In this document: in pieces, positions 25,850 to 35,400 of the stretch
Position numbering within the stretch: position 1 is the first letter of the stretch
Layout of the letters: each line of letters starts with the position of its first letter
DNA from: an uncultured Eubacteriales bacterium
Lineage (GTDB): Bacteria; Bacillota; Clostridia; Oscillospirales; CAG-272
NCBI GenBank assembly: GCA_934476315.1
Contig: CAKSNQ010000014.1
Location: 1-42,247 of the forward strand
Reading direction: 5' to 3'
DNA length: 42,247 bases
The notes under the pieces: generated by a model
Seen by the model: the letters and a program-made list of their open reading frames with translations, nothing else
What the model was told of the DNA's origin: nothing
The model's database searches: none
Program-made: the position numbers and the translations under genes

Positions 25850-27126
25850 AGACAGTGTTGATTCTCGGCGCCGGCTCGACCGCGAAGTTGGGTGCCCCGA
25901 CAACAAATGCTCAAATCGGTCTTTTCGAGAAAATCGGTGAGAGCTCCGATGATCCGGCGCTGCTTGTTCGATTGAAAGAAATATGCAACAAAAAATTCGG
26001 TGTGGCGAAGAAGAAAGAGGGGGATGAGGAGTCATATCCTTTCTCCGTCAACGACATCTTTAATTTGTTGGACTCCAACTTGCTTTTGCACAACGGTATT
26101 TACACAGAGCACGTCAAGCTGGATGTGTTTGAATTGGAGCAGTGCAAGAGGGAGCTGATTGCCTTCCTGTTCCGGAGTTTTCAGAGGAACATCAGGGGAA
26201 GAGACAGGGCTCTCTACGAGCAATATGTGAATTTTTACGCAGAGTTGGCAAGACGGGAGATTCGCCGGAAAAAGAGCATGTTCGGCGAACATACTCCGGC
26301 GAGAGATGCCTTCATCGCCTCTTACTCCGTGGTCAATTTCAACTGGGATCTGTATTCCCTGCTCCCCATCATTGAGGCGCATAGCCGGGTCAATCGTAGC
26401 GGTGCAAATTACCTGCCGTTTGCCAGAAACCCGCAACTGAGAATTTTTACCGATTTTCAATGCGAATACGGCGGTCGGGGTGACGACAAGCTCTGGTATC
26501 CGTTTACGGAATCCGCCGCATTTCAGGTGAACAGCGAAAAGCACGATTCCCTGCGCCGCGTCATTACCGTCAAGTGCATATACCCGCACGGGGGGATGAA
26601 TCTGTTCAAATGCCCCGGTTGCAGTAAACATTCTTATTTTCTCGGCGACCTGACAATCGACAGTGTGAACGATGCCCTGGAGTTCAAAAAGGACAGCCGG
26701 GACACCTACAAATGCCCTTACTGCGGGCACAGAATCGGCGGCTTTGATTTCGATATCTTGCCGCAATCCAATTTCAAGGTCCGAAATTCTTTCCTGGAGG
26801 AGACGCGCCTGTCCATGATCTCCGAGGTGCAAAACGCGGATCGGCTGGTTTTCATTGGGTACTCCATGCCCGAGGATGACGTGGATTTTCGCACTTTGTT
26901 CAAGGGATTGTGCACGAAAAAGAAGGACATTTTTGTGCTGCTGAAGGGAGACGCGGACAGCGGAAATGCCTTTGTGAGTTTCGAGGAATTGTGTCCGCGA
27001 GACAAACAGCGCGACGAAGTGAGGCGTTTTCAGGATACTTTCGGACATCCCGGTGCAAATCACCAGCTTTTCTTTAATATGTCCGGCGCGCCGGAGGCAT
27101 TCCGGACGGTTGTTGATATCGTGTGA
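25846..27126 (+). CDS. SIR2-like protein with zinc-ribbon insert
   Basis: A 426-aa cytoplasmic protein. It opens with a Rossmann-type LILGAGSTAKLGAPTTNA at the place of the SIR2 GAG motif (residues 8-10). Later SIR2-like marks are NFNWD (Asn166-Trp-Asp168, replacing the usual TNYD), PHGGMNLF (His248, the candidate catalytic His) and IGYSMPEDDVDFR. Two CxxC pairs (Cys256/259 and Cys290/293) form a zinc ribbon. Such SIR2_2-type domains act as NAD+-consuming enzymes in several anti-phage systems and as deacylases elsewhere; the activity here is unknown. It overlaps the 94-aa gene and is followed after 34 bp by LRR2, so an intracellular enzyme sits inside a run of secreted protein genes. Confidence 0.85.
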   Translation: MKTVLILGAGSTAKLGAPTTNAQIGLFEKIGESSDDPALLVRLKEICNKKFGVAKKKEGDEESYPFSVNDIFNLLDSNLLLHNGIYTEHVKLDVFELEQCKRELIAFLFRSFQRNIRGRDRALYEQYVNFYAELARREIRRKKSMFGEHTPARDAFIASYSVVNFNWDLYSLLPIIEAHSRVNRSGANYLPFARNPQLRIFTDFQCEYGGRGDDKLWYPFTESAAFQVNSEKHDSLRRVITVKCIYPHGGMNLFKCPGCSKHSYFLGDLTIDSVNDALEFKKDSRDTYKCPYCGHRIGGFDFDILPQSNFKVRNSFLEETRLSMISEVQNADRLVFIGYSMPEDDVDFRTLFKGLCTKKKDIFVLLKGDADSGNAFVSFEELCPRDKQRDEVRRFQDTFGHPGANHQLFFNMSGAPEAFRTVVDIV

Positions 27127-27160
27127 ATTTTTATAAGCATACATATTTTGGAGGTTCGAC

Positions 27161-30100
27161 ATGAAAAAATTTGCAATGGTTTTCCTCGTTGCAGCGCTGG
27201 CAGTCATTCTTGTGCTTTCTGCGTCCGCAGAATATCACAAGTCCATGTACTACGGTGTGCTGAAGGTCGAGGAGGGCGCCATCACAGTGGATGGTCAGGT
27301 GGACGAGGCGTACGGTGAGCCGCTGTTCTGGTATCAGGCAGACGGTCAGGACGACCCCGGCGATTACACCAACAACGGTAACTGGTTCTTCACCACGGAT
27401 AAGAGTGAGAACACGGACGAGGTGCTGTTCCTGGTGTATAACACCGAGAACTACGCTAAGGGTTACGTGGTCTGGACGGATTCCGCTCTTTACTTCTGCA
27501 TGGATACCAATATTCAGGGTTGGAGCAACGAGGGTTTGGCAGCAGACGGCTCCGACATGTGGAGGGGCTACTGCCTGCAGCTGAACCTGTTTGATTTCGC
27601 GGGCGACCAGAACAAGGACTACGGTATCGCGCACATGAGAGATGACTCGACGACACAGTTTGCATTCGCCGGCACCAACAAGGGCACCGGCGAGATGGTC
27701 ATCTCGGACGGCGTGCAGAACTTTAATGCCAAAACCACCCGCGATGGCGAGCACGTCATCTACGAGGTTGAGCTGAAGTGGGAAGATTTTCTGGCTTCCA
27801 AGCCCGCCGAGAAGGATGCGATCGGTATCGACGTCGCCATCAACCTCAGTAACATACTGGAGGAGGGCGGTTCGCAGAAGCAACTGTTCTTTGTTGGCGA
27901 GGAGTCCTACCACAAGAGGACACATGAGCACTACAGTAAGGTTGCCCGTTACTATCTTGTGACCGACGCGAATGACGCTGAGAACCTGTATGCTGAGCAC
28001 CTCAACGAGTCGGAGGCCAAGGCGGACGACCATTCGATCTCGCTGTTCGGCTGCAACGAAGTGTTCGGTAAGTTCACGCTGGACACCGAGAACAAGAAGG
28101 CAGGATATGCTTCTTTGAGCTATACGATGGGTACGGGCACTGTGACCCACGTGCACAATTTCGCAACTCCCGTGGATGGCACCGGCTACGACTCCTTGGA
28201 ATTCGATCTTTATGTCTCTGATCTTGCGTTCTTTGACATTCCGTTCGCTGGAAGCGGTATCGAGCTGTCCTCCGCCGGCAAGTGCGATACTCAGGAGATT
28301 GAGTGGAAGTGGTTAAAGATTAAGGACGCGATCGTCGGTGAGCCGCAGGTTGGTTGGAACCATGTCGTTCTGGCAGTCAAGGATGCCGGCGGTAGAGAGG
28401 GCATTGATGGCAACGCTCTTAAGGGACCGTTCAACATCGCCGCGATCAACTACATGAGAATCCACTTCATAAATACGGAAGCTCCCGAGGACATTGTAAT
28501 CAATATTGATAACATGCGCCTGAGCGACGCACAGAAGGTCAAGGAAGAGGAAGCGAAGAAGGAAGCGCAGGAAGTCACCGACCGCATCATGGCTCTGTCC
28601 GAGGACATCACCAAGGATAACCTGGCGGCAATGAAGACTCGTGTCACCAGAGCGCGCCAGGTTTACGATCAGCTGAGCGACCTCGCGAAGACGTTCGTGA
28701 CCAAGGAGGCTGTCACCCGTCTGAAGGACCTCGAGAAGAAGATCGGAGAGATGTCCTTCCCCGCAACCGGCACGACCGGCACACTGACGTGGACACTGTA
28801 CGAGGACGGCTTGCTGGAGATTATCGGTGAAGGCGCGATGCCGGACTATCAGTGGAATGCCATGCCTTGGTATAATTATCGCTCCACTGTTACATCCGTG
28901 AAAATCGGAGACGGTGTGACGAGCATCGGCAATTATGCGTTCTCCGATTGTTTCGGCTTGACCACAATCACCATCCCGGGTAGTGTGACGAGCATTGGCC
29001 ATTATGCGTTCTGCAATTGCTCCGGCTTGACTTCTATCGCCATTCCTGACGGCGTGACGAGCATTGGCAATTATGCGTTTTCGGGTTGCTCCGGAAATCT
29101 TGTAATCATTGCCGGAAACCAGTATGTCGCGAATTATTGCGAAGCGAATGGGCTGAAATACAGATCGGCATCAATCAAAGAAAACATAACTGGCACAATC
29201 GGCGAATTGTCGTGGACACTGTATACAGACGGTGTGTTGGAGATTACCGGTGAGGGCGCGATGCCGGACTATAACTCTTCCGACAGTGCGCCGTGGTACA
29301 ACTATCGCTCTTTCATTAAATCCGTACGTATTGGTAACGGTGTGATGCATATCGGCTCCTACGCATTCTCCGGTTGCAGAAACCTTGTAGTCATCGTTTT
29401 TCACGGCACGAAAGCGCAGTGGGATGCAATCACGAAAGGCTCGGACTGGAACAATAACGCCGGAGTGAACACCGCGAAGGGCACGTACATTCTGGTCTTT
29501 GATTCGGGGGAAAAAGCCAGCGAAGGGCTGAAATATACTCTGAACTCTGACGGTCAAAGCTATACCATCGCGGGTATCGGCACTTGCAACGACAAAGACA
29601 TTGTTATACCCTCTATCTATAATAACCTGCCCGTGACAAGTATCGGCGATTTTTCATTCTCCGGTTGTTCCGGCATCTCCTCAATCACTATTCCTGAAGG
29701 TGTGTCGAGTATTGGTGCACAGGCATTCGTGGGCTGTTCCGGTTTGACCTCTATCACCATCCCGGGCAATGTGACACGCATCGGAAAATATGCGTTCTAC
29801 GGTTGCACCGGTTTAACTTCCATCACCATCCCGGAGGGTGTGAGGAGAATCGACAGCGGCGCGTTCTACGGCTGCTCCGGTCTGACCGAAGTTGCCATTC
29901 CGGGTAGTGTAACGCGTATCGGGAAATATGTGTTCTCCGGGTGCTCCGAAGATCTTGTGATTATTTCCAAAAACCGGCGTACGACGAATTACTGCAGAGA
30001 AAACGGGCTGAAATACAAATCGGCTGCGGGTACAGTGCAGATAACCGGCACGGCTGGCACACTGACGTGGACGCTGTACACGAGCGGTTTGCTGGAGATT

Positions 30101-32068
30101 TCCGGTGAGGGTGCAATACCGGACTATAATAATTCGGGCGCACCTTGGAACAGTTGTCGCTCTCTCATTGCGTCCGTGAACATTGGCAACGGTGTGACGG
30201 GCATTGGAAATTATGCGTTTCCCTGGTGCACCGCCATGACCTCAGTCACCATTCCGGACAGCGTGACGAGCATCGGAAAATATGCGTTCTACGGTTGCAC
30301 CGGCTTGACCGGAATTACCATTCCGAATAACGTGACGAATATCGAAAAATGTGCGTTCTCCTATTGCTCCGCCATGACCTCGGTCGCTATTCCGGATAGC
30401 GTGACGAACATCGGCTGTGCGGCATTTGGCGGGTGCTCCGGCTTGACTTCAATTACCATCCCGGACAGTGTGTCGGGTATTGGCATGGGCGCGTTCGCCG
30501 GATGTGAGGGCCTGACCTCTGTCATTATTCCCAAAGGCGTGACAAGCATTGGTGTGGGCGCATTTGCCGGATGCACCGGTTTGACTTCAATTTCAGTAGA
30601 TGCTGGGAACACTGTCTACCACAGCGTCGGTAATTGTGTAGTTGAGACGGCAAGCAAAACGTTGGTTGTCGGTAGTAATGCCAGCGTGATTCCGGAGGGC
30701 GTGACCAGCATTGGTGTGGGCGCGTTTGCCGGATGTGAAGGTTTGACCTCCATTACCATCCCGGAAGGCGTGACGAGTGTTGGTGCGGGCGCATTCGCCG
30801 GATGTACCAATTTGACCTCCATTTCGGTGGATGACAGGAACACCATTTACCACAGCGTCGGTAACTGTGTAGTTGAAACGGCAAGCAAAACTCTGGTTGT
30901 CGGTTGTAATGTCAGCGTGATTCCGGAGGGCGTGACCAGCATTGGTGTGGGCGCGTTTGCCGGATGTGAAGGTTTGACCTCCATTACCATCCCGGATAGC
31001 GTGGCGAGCATCGGAAAATATGCATTCTCCTATTGCACCGGCTTGACCTCGATCACTATCCCCGACAGTGTGACGAGCATTGATGGTTATGCGTTTTCCG
31101 GTTGCGACAGCCTTCAGTACAACGACTATAATGGCGGAAAATACCTTGGAAACAGCAATAATCCGTATAACGCGTTGATGGAAGGAACTGCCACCTCCGG
31201 TATCAATCCGGATACCCGAATCATCGCCGGCAGAGCTTTCTCCCGTTGCACGGACTTGACTTCGATTACCATTCCGGACGGCGTGACGAGTATTGGTTGG
31301 GGTGCGTTCTACGGTTGCTCTGGCTTGACCTCGATTACCCTCCCTGACAGTGTGACAAGCATCGGTAGTAATGCATTCTCGAAATGTTCTGAAAATCTTG
31401 TGATTGCTGCCGGAAACCAGTATGTCGAGAATTATTGCAAGGAAAACGGAATCAAAACGGCTACCCGCATCGTCATCGATAGCAAGACTGTCGCCTCCGG
31501 CTACTCCTTTACTGTGGATGTCTTTATCAAAAACAATTCGGGCTTCGCCGCTCTGGAAGTTACGCCGGTTTATCCCGACGCATTCCAGCTGGTCAGCATT
31601 GAAAACGGTACGCTGATTGAGGATTGGACAACGGGCGGGCAATATATCTGGGTGGCAGACAGCAATATGTCGGAGGACGGTCTGCTGATGCGGTTTACCT
31701 TTACCACATCGAAAGATATCGAGCTGGGCGACTATACGGTCGACTTCATCGTCAGAGGCTGTGTCGATTACGATGAGCAGGATGTCACTATTGTTGTACA
31801 GAGCGGCACGATTTCGGTTGTGAACATTATTTTCGGCGACGCCACCGGCGATGGTCAAGTCAACATTAATGACATCGTAAGACTTAAGAAGTACATTGCC
31901 GCATATGACTACGTGACTGAGACTTCCACGGTAGACGTCGGCGCGGGTGCCGATGCCAACGGCGACGGCGTAATCGATGCTCTTGACATTGTGAGACTCA
32001 AAAAATATCTGGCGAACTACGACTATGGCACCGGGACATCTACGGTTATCCTGGGTCCGCAGAAATAA
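27161..32068 (+). CDS. Secreted multidomain protein: CBM9-like, LRR, cohesin-like and dockerin (LRR2)
   Basis: A 1635-aa protein. The signal peptide is at 1-23 (ending SASA). Residues about 30-270 resemble a family 9 carbohydrate-binding/DOMON domain (ITVDGQVDEAYGEPLFW). Residues about 285-455 form a second beta-sandwich, and about 455-530 are helical and charged. Residues about 535-1430 are BspA-type LRR with three cap units. Residues about 1434-1552 look like a cohesin (SFTVDVFIKNNSGFAALEVT, SIENGTL, DGLLMRFTF, GDYTVDF). A type-I dockerin closes the protein from about 1558. The ribosome site is GGAGG seven bases before ATG 27161. Cohesin and dockerin in one chain would let it act as an adaptor or form chains. 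The dockerin DNA is nearly identical to that of LRR1. Confidence 0.9.
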   Translation: MKKFAMVFLVAALAVILVLSASAEYHKSMYYGVLKVEEGAITVDGQVDEAYGEPLFWYQADGQDDPGDYTNNGNWFFTTDKSENTDEVLFLVYNTENYAKGYVVWTDSALYFCMDTNIQGWSNEGLAADGSDMWRGYCLQLNLFDFAGDQNKDYGIAHMRDDSTTQFAFAGTNKGTGEMVISDGVQNFNAKTTRDGEHVIYEVELKWEDFLASKPAEKDAIGIDVAINLSNILEEGGSQKQLFFVGEESYHKRTHEHYSKVARYYLVTDANDAENLYAEHLNESEAKADDHSISLFGCNEVFGKFTLDTENKKAGYASLSYTMGTGTVTHVHNFATPVDGTGYDSLEFDLYVSDLAFFDIPFAGSGIELSSAGKCDTQEIEWKWLKIKDAIVGEPQVGWNHVVLAVKDAGGREGIDGNALKGPFNIAAINYMRIHFINTEAPEDIVINIDNMRLSDAQKVKEEEAKKEAQEVTDRIMALSEDITKDNLAAMKTRVTRARQVYDQLSDLAKTFVTKEAVTRLKDLEKKIGEMSFPATGTTGTLTWTLYEDGLLEIIGEGAMPDYQWNAMPWYNYRSTVTSVKIGDGVTSIGNYAFSDCFGLTTITIPGSVTSIGHYAFCNCSGLTSIAIPDGVTSIGNYAFSGCSGNLVIIAGNQYVANYCEANGLKYRSASIKENITGTIGELSWTLYTDGVLEITGEGAMPDYNSSDSAPWYNYRSFIKSVRIGNGVMHIGSYAFSGCRNLVVIVFHGTKAQWDAITKGSDWNNNAGVNTAKGTYILVFDSGEKASEGLKYTLNSDGQSYTIAGIGTCNDKDIVIPSIYNNLPVTSIGDFSFSGCSGISSITIPEGVSSIGAQAFVGCSGLTSITIPGNVTRIGKYAFYGCTGLTSITIPEGVRRIDSGAFYGCSGLTEVAIPGSVTRIGKYVFSGCSEDLVIISKNRRTTNYCRENGLKYKSAAGTVQITGTAGTLTWTLYTSGLLEISGEGAIPDYNNSGAPWNSCRSLIASVNIGNGVTGIGNYAFPWCTAMTSVTIPDSVTSIGKYAFYGCTGLTGITIPNNVTNIEKCAFSYCSAMTSVAIPDSVTNIGCAAFGGCSGLTSITIPDSVSGIGMGAFAGCEGLTSVIIPKGVTSIGVGAFAGCTGLTSISVDAGNTVYHSVGNCVVETASKTLVVGSNASVIPEGVTSIGVGAFAGCEGLTSITIPEGVTSVGAGAFAGCTNLTSISVDDRNTIYHSVGNCVVETASKTLVVGCNVSVIPEGVTSIGVGAFAGCEGLTSITIPDSVASIGKYAFSYCTGLTSITIPDSVTSIDGYAFSGCDSLQYNDYNGGKYLGNSNNPYNALMEGTATSGINPDTRIIAGRAFSRCTDLTSITIPDGVTSIGWGAFYGCSGLTSITLPDSVTSIGSNAFSKCSENLVIAAGNQYVENYCKENGIKTATRIVIDSKTVASGYSFTVDVFIKNNSGFAALEVTPVYPDAFQLVSIENGTLIEDWTTGGQYIWVADSNMSEDGLLMRFTFTTSKDIELGDYTVDFIVRGCVDYDEQDVTIVVQSGTISVVNIIFGDATGDGQVNINDIVRLKKYIAAYDYVTETSTVDVGAGADANGDGVIDALDIVRLKKYLANYDYGTGTSTVILGPQK

Positions 32069-32335
32069 GGAAGCCAGAAGCGAAATTCAGAAATTGAGCG
32101 CAAGTGACTCCGCGGTTGCCGCCCTCGTCGGTGATTTTATCGCAGGAGGATTGAGATCATTTTTATGAGCGCATCAAAGGGGGCGGTGAAAAACGTAATT
32201 GCCTTGTTACCCTTCAGGGGCATTGCCAAGCTGCTTTTGATTTTTTGGAAAGAGTGAGAGAAAGGAAGTAATTCATGGTTGCCAACAATTATGATAAGCG
32301 AAGAATCGTGCCGAACGCCGGATGGCGCACGCCGA
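32069..32335 (+). pseudogene. Repeat unit after LRR2 with a decayed small ORF
   Basis: This block matches 36573-36834, which lies in the same place after LRR3. The reading SASDSAVAALVGDFIAGGL is kept, but compared with the second copy one base is missing near 32160 and the frame is lost again near 32240. I therefore read it as a degraded copy of whatever is coded at 36598-36777. It separates LRR2 from LRR3. No terminator or convincing promoter is visible in it. Confidence 0.6.
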
Positions 32336-32408
32336 ATATCCGCTCCTCCGGAGGATAGCAGATTGGAGGCAAAATTTCAAAAAAGTTCAGATAAGGAAGA
32401 AATTCAAT

Positions 32409-35400
32409 ATGAACAAGCACTTTAGAAAAACAATTTTAGGAATTACGCTCTGCGTGGGTCTGCTGCTGACCCTTGGCATTCTTGTATTCGCCACAGGGAC
32501 CGGCGGGGCAGACGGCGCCGCCATACAAGCGGCAGGCACCGCGGGCACGAGCACGGCGGCGGTGAAAGCCAGTGGTACGACCGGCACACTGACGTGGACG
32601 CTGTACGAGGACGGCTTGCTGGAGATCACGGGCGAGGGCGCGATGCCGGAGTACGACTTTGGTAGCAGCACGCCTTGGTATGATTATCGTTCTATCATTA
32701 CAACTGTGAATATTGGAGACGGTGTGACGCGTATCGGCGATTATGCGTTCTACGGTTGCTCCAAGCTGACCTCCATCACTATCCCGGACAGCGTGACGAG
32801 TATCGATGCTGAGGCGTTTGACGGCTGTGACAACCTCGAGTTCAACTACTATAATGGCGGAAAGTACCTTGGAAACAGTAACGATTTGTACAAGGTGCTG
32901 ATTAAGGGAACCGCCACTTCAGGCATCTACCCAAATGCCAAAATCATTGCCGACGGCGCATTCCGGAATTGCTCCGGCTTAACCTCAATCACCATTCCGG
33001 ATAGTGTGACGCGTATCGGCGGTTATACGTTCTACGGTTGCTCCAAGCTGACCTCCATCACTATCCCGGACAGTGTGACGAGTATCGATGCTGAGGCGTT
33101 TTACGGCTGTGACAACCTCAAGTTCAGCTACTATAATGGTGGAAAGTACCTTGGAAGCAGTAATAATTTGCACAAGGTGCTGATTACGGGAACTGCCACT
33201 TCAGGCATCCACCCGGATACCAAAATCATTGCCGACTGCGCATTCGAGAATTGCTCCGGTTTGACCTCAATCACCATTCCGGATAGTGTGACGAGTATCG
33301 GAAATTCTGCGTTTTCCATGTGCATCGGCTTGAAATCAATTACTATCCCGGATAGTGTAACGAATATCGGCAATCAGGCGTTCTCCTATTGCTTCAACTT
33401 GACCTCAATCACGGTGGCAGACGGAAACACGGCATACCACAGGGATGGAAACTGCTTAATCGAAACAGCAACCAAAACCTTACTGAAGGGATTCAACAGC
33501 AGTGTCATTCCGATAGATGGTAGTGTGACGAGCATCGGCGTTAATGCGTTCGAGCATTGTGAAAGATTGACTTCTATCACTATCCCGGATAGTGTGACGA
33601 GCATTGGCACTCGGGCGTTCTGGAATTGCTCCGGCATGACCTCGATTACCATCCCAGACAGTGTGACGAGTATTGGCAGGAATGCGTTCTCCGGCTGCAC
33701 AGCATTGACCTCCGCCACCATCGGAAGCGGTGTGACGAGCATCGGCGTTAATGCGTTCGAGTATTGTGGAAGATTGACTTCTATCACTATCCCAGATAGT
33801 GTGACGAGTATCGGCAATTTTGCGTTCTACGGTTGCTTCGGCTTGACCTCGATTACCATCCCGAACAGTGTGACAAGTATCGGAGATTCTGCGTTTAAGA
33901 ATTGCTCCGGTCTGATCTCACTCACCATCTCGAACAGTGTAACGAGTCTCGGTCATTCTACATTTTACAATTGCTCCGGCTTGACTTCGGTCACTATTCC
34001 GGACAGTGTGACGCACATCGGCAATTCTGCGTTCTCCGGTTGCTCCGGCTTGACCTCGATCACCATCCCAAGCAATGTGACGAGCATTGACAATTATGCG
34101 TTCTGGAATTGCTCCGGCATGACCTCGATTACCATCCCAGACAGTGTGACGAGTATTGGTGAGTGTGCGTTCTCCGGCTGCTCTGGCTTAACATCGATCA
34201 CGGTAGCAGATGAAAATACGACGTATCACAGTGTCGATAACTGCTTAATAGAAACAGCAACCAAAACTCTGATCGTTGGTTGCCAGAACAGTGTCATCCC
34301 GACGGACGAAAGTGTGACGAGCATCGGCGATTCTGCTTTCTGGGGTTGCCCCGGCTTGACCTCGGTTACCATTGGAAGTGGTGTGATGCACATCGGTCAG
34401 TATGTATTCTCCCTTTGCACCAGTTTGACTGAGATTACAGTAACTGATGGAAACAATAAATATCATAGTGCTGGTAACTGTGTCATTGAGACGGCGACCA
34501 AAACTCTAATTGCTGGTTGTAAAAATAGTGTCATCCCAGCAGACGGTAGCGTGACAAGTATCGGTGATAGAGCGTTCTTCTGTTGCAGAGACTGGACTTC
34601 TGTCGTCATCCCGAACAGCGTGACGAGCATTGGTAATAATGCGTTCAGCTATTGCTCCGGCTTGACCTCCGTTATCATTGGAAAGGGTGTGACGAGCATT
34701 GGTTCCGGTGCGTTCTCCAGTTGCACCCGCTTGACCTCGATTACCATCCCCGATGGCGTGACGAGTATCGGATCTTCTGCGTTCAACGGTTGTACCGGCT
34801 TGACCTCAATTATCATCCCGGACAGCGTGACGAACATTGACAATTCTGCGTTCGGGTATTGCTCTAGCTTGACCGAGATCACGGTGGCTGAGGGAAACAG
34901 TAAATATCATAGTGCGAATAATTGCGTCATTGAAACAGCAACCAAAACTCTGATTTTGGGATGCAAAAACAGCGTCATCCCGGCAGACGGCAGTGTGACG
35001 AGCATCGGAGATTCTGCGTTCCGGGGTTGCACCGGCTTGACCTCAATCACCATCCCAAATAGTGTGACGAGTATCGGAGATTCTGCGTTCTGGGGTTGCC
35101 CCGGCTTGACCTCCATCGTCATTCCGAATGGCGTGTATCACATCGGCAGTTATGCGTTCCAAGGTTGCTCCGGCTTGAAATCAATTACTATTCCGGATAG
35201 TGTGAGGCTTATCGAATTTTCTGCGTTCAACGGTTGTACCGGCTTGACCGCCATCGATATTCCGGACAGTGTGACGAGTATCGGTGCTGAGGCGTTTGAC
35301 GGCTGTGACAACCTTGAGTTCAGCGACTATAATGGCGGGAAGTACCTTGGAAGCAGTAACAATTTGTACAAGGTGCTGATTAAGGGAACCGCCACTTCAG

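Noticed and set aside
30593..31858. Long minus-strand frames opposite the LRR genes, some with regular repeats
   Set aside because: Their repeats only mirror the LRR coding repeats; no start site or promoter supports them.
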